From Clostridia bacterium (GTDB taxonomy: Bacteria > Bacillota > Clostridia > UBA1381), in assembly GCA_017935675.1 (NCBI GenBank), contig JAGBHE010000067.1, forward strand, positions 1 to 64,000: a stretch of DNA of 64,000 nt, read 5' to 3'. The translations under genes were made by a program, and so were the position numbers. How positions within the stretch are numbered: the stretch's first letter is position 1; each line of letters opens with the position of its first letter. The notes under the pieces were generated by a model. It was not told the origin of the DNA, did not search any database, and saw only the letters and a list, made by a program, of their open reading frames with translations. Positions 55,628 through 64,000 of this stretch are shown here, piece after piece.

Positions 55628-55646
55628 ACATAATTTGCATTATGTG
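55628..55646 (+). repeat. Left inverted repeat of the switch
   Basis: ACATAATTTGCATTATGTG, exact reverse complement of 55845-55863. It is itself nearly palindromic (ACATAAT-TTGC-ATTATGT), as expected for a tyrosine recombinase core site with two binding arms. No T-run follows on the leftward strand, so transcription into the operon would pass. Confidence 0.85.
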
Positions 55647-55698
55647 TAAATTTCAAATACGTTTTGTCTTAAAAAAATAATTTTGGACACAAAAACAA

Positions 55699-55730
55699 GA
55701 CCGATGTTTATCACAATATTTGCATCGGTC
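55699..55730 (-). terminator. Terminator-like hairpin inside the switch
   Basis: GACCGATG / CATCGGTC, 8-bp stem with 16-nt loop, followed leftwards by TTGTTTTTG. In the present orientation it would stop transcripts from the recombinase gene before they reach the cohesin operon. Confidence 0.55.
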
Positions 55731-55789
55731 AATTTCCTATGCCTTTTTTTGTGCAAAACGGAGATTTTCTGTACAATTTTCATAAACTA

Positions 55790-55818
55790 TTGATTTTTTA
55801 TTACTTATGTGCTATAGT
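55790..55818 (+). promoter_or_regulatory. Promoter carried by the invertible segment
   Basis: -35 TTGATT (55790-55795), 17-bp spacer, extended -10 TGC-TATAGT (55813-55818), directed rightwards. Its transcript would start about 55,825 and end at the hairpin of the right repeat plus T6, giving a short RNA of about 45 nt in this orientation. Confidence 0.75.
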
Positions 55819-55844
55819 TTAAATGTATGTAACAACAAATTATC

Positions 55845-55863
55845 CACATAATGCAAATTATGT
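55845..55863 (-). repeat. Right inverted repeat of the switch, also a terminator
   Basis: CACATAATGCAAATTATGT, exact reverse complement of the left repeat. With its flanks it forms CCACATAAT-GCAA-ATTATGTGG followed by CCTTTTTT (55844-55872), a rho-independent terminator for rightward transcription from the internal promoter. Confidence 0.85.
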
Positions 55864-55875
55864 GGCCTTTTTTAT

Positions 55876-56715
55876 TTATAGCCTCAAAAGCCCCAGTTTC
55901 TGTAATTGCTTGCGGTGAATTATGCCGCTTTCGATTGTATAGATACGGGTAGTATTAATACTGCTGTGTCCCAAGATGTCTGCAAGTCTTACGATGTCCT
56001 TTTGCAAGCTATAATAAGTTCTCGCAAAAAGATGTCTGAAACTATGTGGGTACACCTTATCTTTTGAAACTCCGGCAGTTTCGCATAATGCTTTTAGCAT
56101 TTTCCAAATATGGCTTCTGTCTAAAGGCTTACCGGTACGGCTCACGAACACGGAGCCGTTTTCAATGTTGTTTTCCCGGATATATCCCTTTAACATTTTA
56201 CAAAGCTCCTTTGGCAATATAACAATACGCATTTTGCCTTTACAGTTTATTACCGCTTGTCCTGATTTCACGGCTGATGTGGTAATATACCGAAGTTCAC
56301 TAACACGGATGCCCGTACTACAAATTGTTTGCATAAGGTAGTAAAGTCTTTGATTTTTCTTATTATTAGCTGCTGTAAGCAAGCGTTCATATTCCGCTTT
56401 TGTCAGTTCTTTGTCTTTGTTTGCAAATATCTGTCTTTGAATTTTTAATGCCTTTACCTTTAAATCATGCCATTCGTTATAATCAAAAAAACTATTGATT
56501 GACGAAAGCATAGAATTTACACTTGCCGGGGCATAACTTTCAATAATCTCCGCTTTATACTCCAACACGGTTGCTTTGCAAAGCTCTCTATTTGCAACCC
56601 ACACCATAAAAGCCACAATATCTCGGATATATTTTTCTATTGTGTTTTTGCTTTTTTCCTCCTCGATTAAATATTTTTTAAAGCTCAATATCAGCTCATT
56701 TGTGATTTTTCTCAT
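55876..56715 (-). CDS. Tyrosine recombinase (XerC/D-type integrase)
   Basis: Site-specific recombinase of 279 aa. N-terminal SAM-like core-binding domain (about 5-85, SKNTIEKYIRDIVAFMVWV) and catalytic domain with all key residues: Arg in GIRVSELRYIT, Lys in CKGKMRIV, HSFRHLFA (His, Arg), His in LGHSSINTTRIYT and the nucleophile Tyr in that segment. Length is that of small DNA invertases and Xer proteins. ATG at 56715 has AAAGGAAG nine bases upstream; the TTG nine bases earlier is in the spacer. The gene ends 12 bp from the right inverted repeat, so it likely flips the promoter segment. Its own promoter is not obvious. Confidence 0.93.
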   Translation of the reverse strand: MRKITNELILSFKKYLIEEEKSKNTIEKYIRDIVAFMVWVANRELCKATVLEYKAEIIESYAPASVNSMLSSINSFFDYNEWHDLKVKALKIQRQIFANKDKELTKAEYERLLTAANNKKNQRLYYLMQTICSTGIRVSELRYITTSAVKSGQAVINCKGKMRIVILPKELCKMLKGYIRENNIENGSVFVSRTGKPLDRSHIWKMLKALCETAGVSKDKVYPHSFRHLFARTYYSLQKDIVRLADILGHSSINTTRIYTIESGIIHRKQLQKLGLLRL

Positions 56716-56847
56716 CGAAATCAACTTCCTTTCTTTGAATAATATTAAAGCCCGAATGTGTAAGCGTTATTTACCTACATATTCGGGCATTCTGTGTTTT
56801 ATCAAATTTAGTTTATTAACTTTACTCTCATTTTGCTTTTAGTTATA

Positions 56848-57204
56848 TTATGATTTTGATTTTGGCTTAAAAATCAGCGCCATAAGAAATCCGAATACAA
56901 GCGCTGCGGTTATACCTCCTGCTGCGGCAGTGAGACCGCCCGTGAAAATTCCGATTGCTCCCATTTCCGAAACAGCCTTCTGCGCTCCCTTGCAGAGAAG
57001 ATAACCAAAACCGCTGAGCGGCACTGTGGCGCCGCATTTGGCAAATTTTACAAGAGGCTCATACCATCCAAACAGCTGTATAAACGCCCCAAGCATTACA
57101 AACGTAACAAGTATCCGTGCCGGAGTGAGCTTCGTTTTATCTATCAGAATCTGACCGACCACGCATATAAGACCGCCGACTATAAACGCTTTTAAATAAT
57201 CCAT
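56848..57204 (-). CDS. spoVAE: Stage V sporulation protein AE
   Basis: Small membrane protein (118 aa) of the SpoVA channel for dipicolinic acid uptake into the forespore. Three to four hydrophobic segments with GGLICVVGQILIDKTKLTPARILV and GGLTAAAGGITAALVFGFLMAL. It is of the short AEb type. It lies 2 bp after spoVAD, so the genes are coupled. spoVAC, usually upstream of spoVAD, is not in this position. Confidence 0.92.
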   Translation of the reverse strand: MDYLKAFIVGGLICVVGQILIDKTKLTPARILVTFVMLGAFIQLFGWYEPLVKFAKCGATVPLSGFGYLLCKGAQKAVSEMGAIGIFTGGLTAAAGGITAALVFGFLMALIFKPKSKS

Positions 57205-57206
57205 AT

Positions 57207-58229
57207 TTATCTTCCCTTCTGTGCCTCAATTATTACTGCATGTGCAATTCCCGGTATGCTCTCACCCTGAAGCACTACTGTGGGATTCATAAGCGCACCT
57301 GTTGCCATGGCAATGATTTTTTTATATTTTCCTCCGCGCATTTCCTTAAGAATATGACCGCAAAGCACACTGCCCATACAGCCGCAGCCGCTGCCGCCTG
57401 CATGAACATCCTGCTCGTCAAGATTAAAAATCATAAGTCCGCAGTCGTTATGGATCCCGGAAATATCAAAGCCCTCGGCTTTGAGCTGCTCCACAAGTAT
57501 CTCGCTTCCGGTTTTCCCCAAATCTCCCGTAAACACTGCGTCATATTCGGAAGGCTCTGTTTTCGTATCACGAAACAGTGCCGAAAGCGTATCTATGGCT
57601 GCCGGCGCCATTGCGCTCCCCATATTGTTTATATCAGTCACACCCATATCAACAATTTTTCCGGTTGTAACATGCGTCACCCTCGGACCTGTTCCTTCAG
57701 CGGCAACAATAGCACAGCCTGAGCCTGTCACAGTCCACTGAGCTGTAGGCGGTCTCTGACCTCCGTATTCCAGAGGATAACGAAACTGCTTCTCCGCCGA
57801 GCAGAAATGGCTTGAGGTCATTGCGGCGGCATATCTTCCATAGCCCGCCGAAATAAGCATTGATGCCAGAGAAAGGCTTTCCGTCATTGTAGAGCATGCG
57901 CCGTATAAGCCGAGAAAGGGAATATTAAAATCCCTTATTCCGTAATGTGTTGCCACGCATTGATTCATGAGGTCTCCGGCAAGCAAATAATCAAAATCCT
58001 CAGGCATCAAGCCTGCCTTTTCCATTGCGAGAGTTGCAGCCTCCCGCTGCATTTTGCTCTCTGAAGCCTCCCACGTATCCATTCCGAACGTATCATCATG
58101 CAGTATTTTATCAAACGAATCGCGAAGAGGTCCCTCACCCTCCTTTACTCCGACAACTGCCGCAGACTGAATAATATACGGCGGATTTTCAAGCTTTACC
58201 GTCTGTTTTCCGATTTTCATTGTATTCAC
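57207..58229 (-). CDS. spoVAD: Stage V sporulation protein AD
   Basis: Thiolase-fold SpoVA protein, 340 aa, binds dipicolinic acid on the membrane of the developing spore. Conserved segments: GDLMNQCVATHYGIRDFNIPFLGLYGACSTMTESL, CSAEKQFRYPLEYGGQRPP and HAGGSGCGCMG. GTG start at 58229 with AAAGGAG eight bases upstream; the ATG nine bases later is an alternative. It is followed after 2 bp by spoVAE. This pair shows the organism forms endospores. Confidence 0.95.
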   Translation of the reverse strand: MNTMKIGKQTVKLENPPYIIQSAAVVGVKEGEGPLRDSFDKILHDDTFGMDTWEASESKMQREAATLAMEKAGLMPEDFDYLLAGDLMNQCVATHYGIRDFNIPFLGLYGACSTMTESLSLASMLISAGYGRYAAAMTSSHFCSAEKQFRYPLEYGGQRPPTAQWTVTGSGCAIVAAEGTGPRVTHVTTGKIVDMGVTDINNMGSAMAPAAIDTLSALFRDTKTEPSEYDAVFTGDLGKTGSEILVEQLKAEGFDISGIHNDCGLMIFNLDEQDVHAGGSGCGCMGSVLCGHILKEMRGGKYKKIIAMATGALMNPTVVLQGESIPGIAHAVIIEAQKGR

Positions 58230-58297
58230 ACTAACAGCTCCTTTTTCTATATTATTGCCTGCGATTCTTTTTTTATTCGAATTTTTCCGTACAAGTT

Positions 58298-58325
58298 ACC
58301 AATTTCAAAACCGCGGCATAGTATA
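58298..58325 (+). promoter_or_regulatory. Sigma-K-like sporulation promoter
   Basis: AC (58298-58299), 17-bp spacing, CATAGTATA (58317-58325), which fits the mother-cell sigma-K pattern AC-N17-CATAnnnTA. It lies 31 bp before the start of the small membrane protein gene, so late mother-cell expression is likely. Confidence 0.6.
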
Positions 58326-58356
58326 TACTACATTACATGAAAGGAGGCACAAAGTC

Positions 58357-58464
58357 ATGGAAGGATGCGGATGCAACAATAACTACGGCGGATGCAATTT
58401 TGATTTAGACATGATTTTATGGGTACTCATCATTATTGTGATTGTAACCTGCATGTGCGATTAA
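58357..58464 (+). CDS. Small Cys/Asn-rich sporulation-type membrane protein
   Basis: Protein of 35 aa: N-terminus MEGCGCNNNYGGCNFDLDM, then a single hydrophobic helix ILWVLIIIVIVTCM. The layout resembles the small YjcZ/YhcO-type spore proteins. AAGGAGG nine bases upstream and a sigma-K-like promoter support the short start; a longer frame starting at 58255 has no ribosome binding site. Probably a late spore coat or membrane component. Confidence 0.75.
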   Translation: MEGCGCNNNYGGCNFDLDMILWVLIIIVIVTCMCD

Positions 58465-58475
58465 TCAATATTAAA

Positions 58476-58499
58476 GGCGGGCGGAATTAACCGCCCGCC
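58476..58499. terminator. GC-rich hairpin between convergent genes
   Basis: Perfect GGCGGGCGG / CCGCCCGCC stem with 6-nt loop, immediately before the mfd stop codon. No long T-run on either side; probably a 3'-end hairpin shared by the small rightward gene and mfd. Confidence 0.65.
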
Positions 58500-61400
58500 T
58501 CAGCCATTTATCAGAAGCTCTGTAAGCTCATCAGCTTCATTCAGCACAGCCCCTTTCGACTGCAGCTTTACACGAAGCTGAGGTACATCGCCCGGTATCA
58601 GCTTATATCTTGCCGGATCGCTTTTTACAAGACCGATAAGCACGGCAATATCGGCCTTTGCAAATTTAATACTGAGGAAATCGCCGTGCGAGGCAAGCTC
58701 GGAAATTCCCGCACGCCTTGCCTTTGCCTTCAGAAGTGCCACAAGCACTACATTGCGCGCTGCTCTTGGCATGTCTCCGTACCTGTCGGTCATTTCGTCC
58801 TCGATTTCCATTTTGTCCTCATCGTTTGCTATCATGGCAATTCTTTTATAAATATCTATACGCTGAGACGGATCGGATATATAACGTTCAGGCAGATATG
58901 CGTCAATGTTTATATCAATAGATGTTTCTATTTCCTCCTCCGGCGCAGCTCCGATTGCCTCGTTAACGCTTTCACGAAGAATCCTGCAGTACAGATCATA
59001 GCCTACAGCGTCCATATGTCCATGCTGCTGTGCGCCGAGTATATCTCCGGCACCCCTTATTTCCAAATCCTTAAGAGCTATTCTGAAGCCGGAGCCGAAT
59101 TCCGTAAATTCCTTGATCGCCTGCAATCTTTTCTGTGCAACCTCGGATATGATTTTATCCCTTTGATAGGTAAGATACGCATATGCTTTTCTGTTTGAAC
59201 GCCCGACGCGGCCGCGAAGCTGATATAGCTGAGACAGTCCCATCCGATCGGCGTTTTCTATGATTATCGTATTCGCGTTCGGGATATCAAGTCCCGTTTC
59301 AATTATCGTGGTACAAACAAGTATATCTGTCTCTCCCGTTACCATATCATGCATTATGTCCTCAAGCTGACCTTCATCCATCTGTCCGTGACCTACCCTG
59401 ACGGTTTTATCCGGAAACATGCTCTGAATCCATTCCGCCTTTTTATAAATGCCCTGAACACGGTTAAAAAGATAAAACACCTGTCCGCCTCTTGCAAGCT
59501 CAAGGCGCATAGCGTCACCGATAACCGCCGGATCGTTTTCAAGAACATATGTCTGAATGGGATATCTGTTCTGCGGCGGCATTGTGAGAACGCTCATATC
59601 TCTTACGGAAATCATAGACATATGCAATGTTCGGGGTATAGGTGTTGCCGTCATGGACAAAACATCAATATTTTTCTTAAGCTCCTTAAGCTTTTCCTTA
59701 TGAGCAACGCCGAAACGCTGCTCTTCGTCTATTATGAGCAGGCCGAGATCGGAAAATTCAAGATCCTTCTGCAAAATCCGATGTGTTCCGATTATTATAT
59801 CTATCTCGCCTTTTTTCAGCTTTTTAAGTATTGCATTCTGCTGCGCCTTTGTTCTGAAACGCGACAGCATTTCAACCTTAATGGGAAATTTGTTCATTCT
59901 GTCCGAAAATGTATTGTAGTGCTGCATGGCAAGAATTGTCGTGGGGCAAAGATACGCCACCTGCTTTCCGTCCATAACCGCCTTGAACGCCGCTCTGAGC
60001 GCCACCTCGGTTTTTCCGAAGCCCACATCTCCGCAAAGCAGCCTATCCATGGGCTTTTCGCTTTCCATATCGGCTTTGACCTCTTCAATACTGCGAAGCT
60101 GGTCCTCGGTTTCCGTATAAACAAATGAATCCTCAAAATCACGCTGCCATACAGTGTCCTTGGAAAACGCAAATCCCCTTGTTCTCTGACGCTCCGCATA
60201 AAGCGCCACAAGCTGTGCTGCCATTTCCCCGGTGGATTTTTTTACCTTCTGCTTTGTCTTCCCCCATTCCCTGCCGCCGAGCTTATTCACCTTAATCGGC
60301 TTATCTCCTGCACCGGTATACTTATACAATAAATCAAGCTGATCAACAGGCACATAAAGCACGTCATTGTCCTTATAAAGAACCTTAAGATAATCCTTTG
60401 TAATCCCGTTTACACTCATCTTATGGATACCGTCATATACGCCTATTCCGTGGGCTCTGTGAACAACATAATCGCCGCAGTCTATTTCGTTATATGATTT
60501 TATCCGCTTTGCATTATCTTCACGCCTTCTTGTTCTCCGCTCGTTTCCGTCAAAAATTTCACGGTCGGAAATGAGAAGGAAGCTTGCTTCCGGATATTCA
60601 AAGCCCGCCTTTGCCGAGCCGAGAACAACATTTATCATGTTTTTTTCAAGCTGCATATCCTTCGCAAATCGGCAGCTGTAACCCTTTTCCGAAAGAACGC
60701 CGCACAGGTTTTTCGCCTTATCCGCATTTTGCGATAAAATCGCAACGGTAAGGCTTTCACCGCGGCGCTTTTCAAGGTCATCATATAGGTATTCTATCTT
60801 TCCGTGAAAGGACACTGTCTGGCGTGTTCTGAACTCAATCTCACCCTTGCCGAGAACGTCAATGCTCACTGTGTTCTGCCGCATAAGCTCCGCGGAAATA
60901 TCCTCTCCGTCACCGAAATACTCCTTGCCGCCGCCATGAAGTACTCCCTTGTCAATCAGCTCCGTTATATACTCTGCCTTATCATAAACATATGTTGAAA
61001 ACCGCTCCCGGATGCGCGCCGGGTCTATTATAAAAACCTCCGCGCCGTCAATATAATCGCACAGGGATGGCATGCGTCCGTAAATATTTCTTATATATTT
61101 ATCAATTGACGGGAAAATCAATCCGTCCTCTGCCTTTACAAGCTCATTTCTGACCGTATCATCCTCCGGGAAGGTGTCTGCCAGCTCTGAAAGCACCGAA
61201 ATAAGTCTTTGCCGCTCGCTGTCATTCATAACAGGCTCTCTCGCAGGAAGCACTGTCGCCTCCGTTACATTCTCAACGCTTCGCTGTGTTTCCCAGTCAA
61301 AGACCCTTATTGAGTCAACCTCATCATCAAAAAATTCTATTCTGACAGGCAGCTTCATATTCGGCGAAAACACGTCAAGTATTCCTCCGCGCACGGAAAA

Positions 61401-61904
61401 AAGGCCGATACCATCGACCTGTGCTGCCGCAGAATATCCCATTGAAGAAAGCTTTTCCCTTAATGATTCAAGGTTATGACATTCTCCTGTTCTGAAGCTT
61501 ATCCTATCATTTAAAAAGTGTTCCGCAGTAATCGTATACTGCATAAGCGCATCAACGGACGTCACAATTATGCCGCCGTTTTCCCATGCACTCAGTGCTC
61601 TTATCCGCCTGTGTTCGCTTTCATGCCCCGCCGCGTCAACATCATAAAAAATCAGCTCCTTTGACGGAAACCTGTAAGCATATTCAGTATAAAGCGACAG
61701 CTCCTTGAAAAGCTCCGCTGCTTCCATATCCGTATAACAGACAACAATTGCTCTGCTGCCGGTGTTTTCACACACTGAGGAAATCAGATGTCCCTGTGCT
61801 GCCTCGCAGACACCGGTTACACTTATCGGAAACTTTGCTGTGCGTATTCTTTCCAAAAGCTCGCGAAAGGGCTTGCTGTCCTTCAAAATTTCACTAAATC
61901 TCAT
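58500..61904 (-). CDS. mfd: Transcription-repair coupling factor
   Basis: Mfd, 1,134 aa, a DNA translocase that removes stalled RNA polymerase and recruits UvrA. N-terminal UvrB-homology region, the RNA-polymerase-interacting CarD-like domain ([18 protein letters not shown] near residue 475), and the SF2 helicase with Walker [24 protein letters not shown] and the motif VI region [17 protein letters not shown], then the C-terminal TRCF domain. Length is typical. GGGAG precedes the start. Follows pth after 33 bp. Confidence 0.97.
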   Translation of the reverse strand: MRFSEILKDSKPFRELLERIRTAKFPISVTGVCEAAQGHLISSVCENTGSRAIVVCYTDMEAAELFKELSLYTEYAYRFPSKELIFYDVDAAGHESEHRRIRALSAWENGGIIVTSVDALMQYTITAEHFLNDRISFRTGECHNLESLREKLSSMGYSAAAQVDGIGLFSVRGGILDVFSPNMKLPVRIEFFDDEVDSIRVFDWETQRSVENVTEATVLPAREPVMNDSERQRLISVLSELADTFPEDDTVRNELVKAEDGLIFPSIDKYIRNIYGRMPSLCDYIDGAEVFIIDPARIRERFSTYVYDKAEYITELIDKGVLHGGGKEYFGDGEDISAELMRQNTVSIDVLGKGEIEFRTRQTVSFHGKIEYLYDDLEKRRGESLTVAILSQNADKAKNLCGVLSEKGYSCRFAKDMQLEKNMINVVLGSAKAGFEYPEASFLLISDREIFDGNERRTRRREDNAKRIKSYNEIDCGDYVVHRAHGIGVYDGIHKMSVNGITKDYLKVLYKDNDVLYVPVDQLDLLYKYTGAGDKPIKVNKLGGREWGKTKQKVKKSTGEMAAQLVALYAERQRTRGFAFSKDTVWQRDFEDSFVYTETEDQLRSIEEVKADMESEKPMDRLLCGDVGFGKTEVALRAAFKAVMDGKQVAYLCPTTILAMQHYNTFSDRMNKFPIKVEMLSRFRTKAQQNAILKKLKKGEIDIIIGTHRILQKDLEFSDLGLLIIDEEQRFGVAHKEKLKELKKNIDVLSMTATPIPRTLHMSMISVRDMSVLTMPPQNRYPIQTYVLENDPAVIGDAMRLELARGGQVFYLFNRVQGIYKKAEWIQSMFPDKTVRVGHGQMDEGQLEDIMHDMVTGETDILVCTTIIETGLDIPNANTIIIENADRMGLSQLYQLRGRVGRSNRKAYAYLTYQRDKIISEVAQKRLQAIKEFTEFGSGFRIALKDLEIRGAGDILGAQQHGHMDAVGYDLYCRILRESVNEAIGAAPEEEIETSIDINIDAYLPERYISDPSQRIDIYKRIAMIANDEDKMEIEDEMTDRYGDMPRAARNVVLVALLKAKARRAGISELASHGDFLSIKFAKADIAVLIGLVKSDPARYKLIPGDVPQLRVKLQSKGAVLNEADELTELLING

Positions 61905-61937
61905 AAACTTGCGCTCCCTTCACAAACAGCATACAAA

Positions 61938-62501
61938 TCAACCATTGTACTTGTTCATGGCGCTGTCAACTCCGTTCGATATTATTTCAACAACACCTCC
62001 GTAGGTATTTCGTATTGCCTGCTCAAGCACCGGAATTTCATCGCGCGTAAATCTTCCGAGAACGTAATCCGCCAGCTCATAATCCTTATTCTCAGGACTG
62101 CCTACACCTATTTTTATGCGTATAAAATCCTCGGATGCAAGCTGATAAATTATGGATTTCAAACCGTTATGCCCTCCTGCCGAGCCCTTGCGGCGGATTC
62201 TGAGCCGCCCGGGCGGCAGGGAAATATCATCACATATTATGATTACGTTTTCAGGCGGTATTTTATAAAAGCCGCAAAAATCCCTTATGCTTTCACCGCT
62301 GAGATTCATATAAGTCTGAGGCTTTACAAGCAGCAGCTTTTCGCCGCCGATAACCGTTTCACCGTACAAGCCCTTGAATTTCAGCTTCTTTACTTTTACC
62401 TTGTTTTCTGCAGCAATATAATCTATGACGGAAAAACCGATATTATGCCGCGTCATATTATACTGGTCGCCGGGATTACCCAGACCGGCTATCAGATACA
62501 T
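61938..62501 (-). CDS. pth: Peptidyl-tRNA hydrolase
   Basis: Cytoplasmic enzyme of 187 aa that recycles peptidyl-tRNA. It starts MYLIAGLGNPGDQYNMTRHNIGF with the catalytic His, then VKPQTYMNLSGES and RKGSAGGHNGLKSI. Full length. AAAGGATG precedes the ATG. 51 bp after glmU, a common Firmicutes order (glmU-pth-mfd). Confidence 0.97.
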   Translation of the reverse strand: MYLIAGLGNPGDQYNMTRHNIGFSVIDYIAAENKVKVKKLKFKGLYGETVIGGEKLLLVKPQTYMNLSGESIRDFCGFYKIPPENVIIICDDISLPPGRLRIRRKGSAGGHNGLKSIIYQLASEDFIRIKIGVGSPENKDYELADYVLGRFTRDEIPVLEQAIRNTYGGVVEIISNGVDSAMNKYNG

Positions 62502-62552
62502 TAATAATTCATCCTTTCAAGTGCATGCTGCCCCAGAAAAGCGGCAGTCTGC

Positions 62553-63914
62553 TTATTTTTTGCGTCTGTCCTTCCATTCTTCCTTATTTACCTGTCTTGC
62601 TCTTGCAATCGCCAAAGTGTTTTCAGGGACTTCATCCGTTATTGTAGAGCCTGCGGCAGTGTACGCTCCGTCCTTAAGAGTCACGGGAGCAACAAGGTTT
62701 GAGTTACAGCCGATAAACGCATTATTTCCGATAGTAGTTCGATATTTCTTCTTACCGTCATAATTAACGGTTACCGTTCCGCAGCCGAAATTGCATTTTT
62801 CCCCGACATCAGCATCCCCCACGTATGTAAGGTGAGAAATTTTTGTTCCGTTGCCGATATTAGAGTTTTTAAGCTCAACAAAATCACCGACCTTAACATC
62901 GCTTCCCACAACGCAGTTCGGGCGTATATAAGCAAACGGTCCCACATGAGTATTTTCACGAACCTCAGAATCAAGTATAACGGAGCTTTGAATATCAACA
63001 GAATCACGTATAACCGCACCGGACAGCCTTGAACCGCTTCCGATAGTAACTCCGTTTCCGATAACCGTTCCTTTTTCAAGAATAACCTGAGGATAAATTT
63101 CGCTGTCAGCTCCGATAACAACCTCCGGTGAAATAAGCACGGTTTCCGGCGCATGGATAGTTACACCGTTCATCATATGCTTTCGGTTTATCCGCATCTG
63201 CATAAGCCTTTCCGCCTCGGCAAGCTGTGCTCTGTCGTTTATCCCGCGTATTTCATCTGCATCAGCAACAGTAAAAGCTCCCGTTTTTCCGCCGCTGTTT
63301 CTTATTATTCCTATAGTGTCGGTCAAATAATACTCCTTCTGCGCATTATCCGGAGTAATTTTTCCGAGAGCTTCTCTAAGCTCATCGGTATTAAATACAT
63401 ACATACCTGAATTAACCTCACAGATTTTCAGCTCTTCCTCAGACGCATCCTTCTGCTCAACAATTCCGGTCACTTCTCCGTCACCGTTCCTTACTATTCT
63501 GCCATAGCCGGCTGCGTCCGGAAGCATAGCAGTTATTACAGTCGCGCTGTTTCCTGAGGCTTTATGAGCCTCAATGGCTTTTCTGACGGTTTCATGCCGC
63601 AAAAGCGGAGCATCGCCGTTAAATACAAAGGTATATTTTTCCCTGACAAGAGGAATTGCCTGCATGGCAGCATGACCCGTTCCGAGCATCTGCTCCTGAA
63701 GAGCATACTCCATCCCATCTCCAAGGGCAGCTTTCACCTCATCGGCACAGTGTCCCACAACTGTGATTATCTGACCGCAGCCCGCCTCCCGCGCCGCGTC
63801 GGCAACATAAGACGCTAAATTTTTTCCGCACAGCTTATGCAAAACCTTCGGATGACGTGACTTCATCCTTGTACCCATACCTGCTGCCAGTATTACCGCT
63901 GAAAAACCTTCCAT
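62553..63914 (-). CDS. glmU: Bifunctional GlmU (UDP-GlcNAc pyrophosphorylase/acetyltransferase)
   Basis: Protein of 453 aa making UDP-N-acetylglucosamine for cell-wall synthesis. N-terminal uridyltransferase domain with LAAGMGTRMKS, FNGDAPLL and a linker helix (AEAERLMQMRINRKHM); C-terminal left-handed beta-helix acetyltransferase with RPNCVVGSDVKVGDFVELKN and SHLTYVGDADVGE. Full length for the family. Its start overlaps nothing; the stop of the upstream gene is 2 bp away. Confidence 0.97.
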   Translation of the reverse strand: MEGFSAVILAAGMGTRMKSRHPKVLHKLCGKNLASYVADAAREAGCGQIITVVGHCADEVKAALGDGMEYALQEQMLGTGHAAMQAIPLVREKYTFVFNGDAPLLRHETVRKAIEAHKASGNSATVITAMLPDAAGYGRIVRNGDGEVTGIVEQKDASEEELKICEVNSGMYVFNTDELREALGKITPDNAQKEYYLTDTIGIIRNSGGKTGAFTVADADEIRGINDRAQLAEAERLMQMRINRKHMMNGVTIHAPETVLISPEVVIGADSEIYPQVILEKGTVIGNGVTIGSGSRLSGAVIRDSVDIQSSVILDSEVRENTHVGPFAYIRPNCVVGSDVKVGDFVELKNSNIGNGTKISHLTYVGDADVGEKCNFGCGTVTVNYDGKKKYRTTIGNNAFIGCNSNLVAPVTLKDGAYTAAGSTITDEVPENTLAIARARQVNKEEWKDRRKK

Positions 63915-63915
63915 A

Positions 63916-64000
63916 TCATTTCAATTCCTTTCTGCATTGTTCTATATCTTTTTTTATTCTTGCTGCAAGCTCTTCGGAGCTTTTGAATTTCTGCTCATCC
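63916..64000 (-). CDS. C-terminal end of a gene running off the window, probably riboflavin kinase/FAD synthetase
   Basis: Only the last 27 codons are present: DEQKFKSSEELAARIKKDIEQCRKELK and TGA. The pattern DEQKF..SEEL...I.KDIE resembles the C-terminus of RibF (bifunctional riboflavin kinase/FMN adenylyltransferase). The gene ends 2 bp before glmU, so it is in the same operon. The call is tentative. Confidence 0.45.
   Translation of the reverse strand, partial: DEQKFKSSEELAARIKKDIEQCRKELK

Larger units (their letters stand above)
55628..55863. mobile_element. Apparent invertible promoter segment
   Basis: Segment of 236 bp bounded by perfect 19-bp inverted repeats. Inside lie a rightward promoter at 55790-55818 and, nearer the surface operon, a hairpin at 55699-55730 with a T-rich end in the leftward direction. 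In the present orientation the promoter points away from the cohesin operon; flipping would direct it into the operon. The tyrosine recombinase gene begins to the right, its stop codon 12 bp from the right repeat. No other promoter facing the operon is visible in the 300 bp between the genes. Confidence 0.8.

Noticed and set aside
58255..58464. Longer start for the small membrane protein
   Set aside because: The extension includes the sigma-K-like promoter and lacks a ribosome binding site; the short start has AAGGAGG.
59349..60128. Long rightward open frame (259 codons) within mfd
   Set aside because: Antisense to the helicase domain of mfd, with no ribosome binding site and no known motif.
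1..64000. tRNA, rRNA, CRISPR arrays, complete IS elements or prophage genes
   Set aside because: I saw no CCA-ended cloverleaf, no rRNA-like stretch, no regularly spaced repeats and no transposase; a covariance search would be needed to exclude a tRNA fully.

Overview
This 64 kb window looks like a chromosome segment of a Gram-positive, spore-forming member of the Clostridia. It has spoVAD/spoVAE, a sigma-K-like promoter, lipoprotein-type sugar-binding proteins, S-layer-homology (SLH) anchors, cohesins and Firmicutes-type AAGGAGG ribosome binding sites. The mix of SLH, cohesin/dockerin and glycan-degradation genes suggests a gut or plant-fibre Clostridia lineage; the exact taxon cannot be read from the sequence.

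Layout. (1) About 1-17,150: an oligosaccharide uptake and catabolism region. It holds a solute-binding lipoprotein, two LplB/YtcP-type permeases, a YesN/YesM-like two-component system, a frameshifted FAD-dependent oxidoreductase, a beta-helix enzyme, an SGNH esterase, two Gfo/Idh/MocA oxidoreductases, two sugar isomerases/epimerases and a C39-like peptidase. Four promoters here share a tandem 21-bp-period operator just upstream of the -35 box, which defines a likely regulon. (2) About 17,250-19,720: a BlaI/BlaR1-like pair whose sensor gene is split at an A7 tract. (3) About 19,760-42,240: a second glycan system with a GH42-like protein, GH3, two permeases, a binding protein, four large secreted proteins (one GH99/GH71-like, two with SLH domains) and a second YesN/YesM pair. 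(4) About 42,246-47,280: rpmG-secE-nusG-rplK-rplA with an L1-type leader, a preQ1-controlled queT, a DMT permease and a cell-wall amidase. (5) 47,258-48,642: a DUF3990/XRE toxin-antitoxin pair with a palindromic operator. (6) 48,781-56,715: a three-gene surface operon (SLH-cohesin anchor, double-cohesin scaffold, 1,470-residue cohesin-dockerin protein), an apparent invertible promoter segment and a tyrosine recombinase. (7) 56,848-64,000: spoVAD/AE, a small sporulation-type membrane protein, mfd, pth, glmU and the end of a probable ribF.

The most exciting feature is the 236-bp segment at 55,628-55,863. Perfect 19-bp inverted repeats enclose a good promoter that currently points away from the cohesin operon into a terminator formed by the right repeat. 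A tyrosine recombinase gene lies 12 bp beyond. This looks like an ON/OFF inversion switch, captured OFF, controlling a surface cohesin-dockerin assembly whose genes carry no recognisable cellulase.
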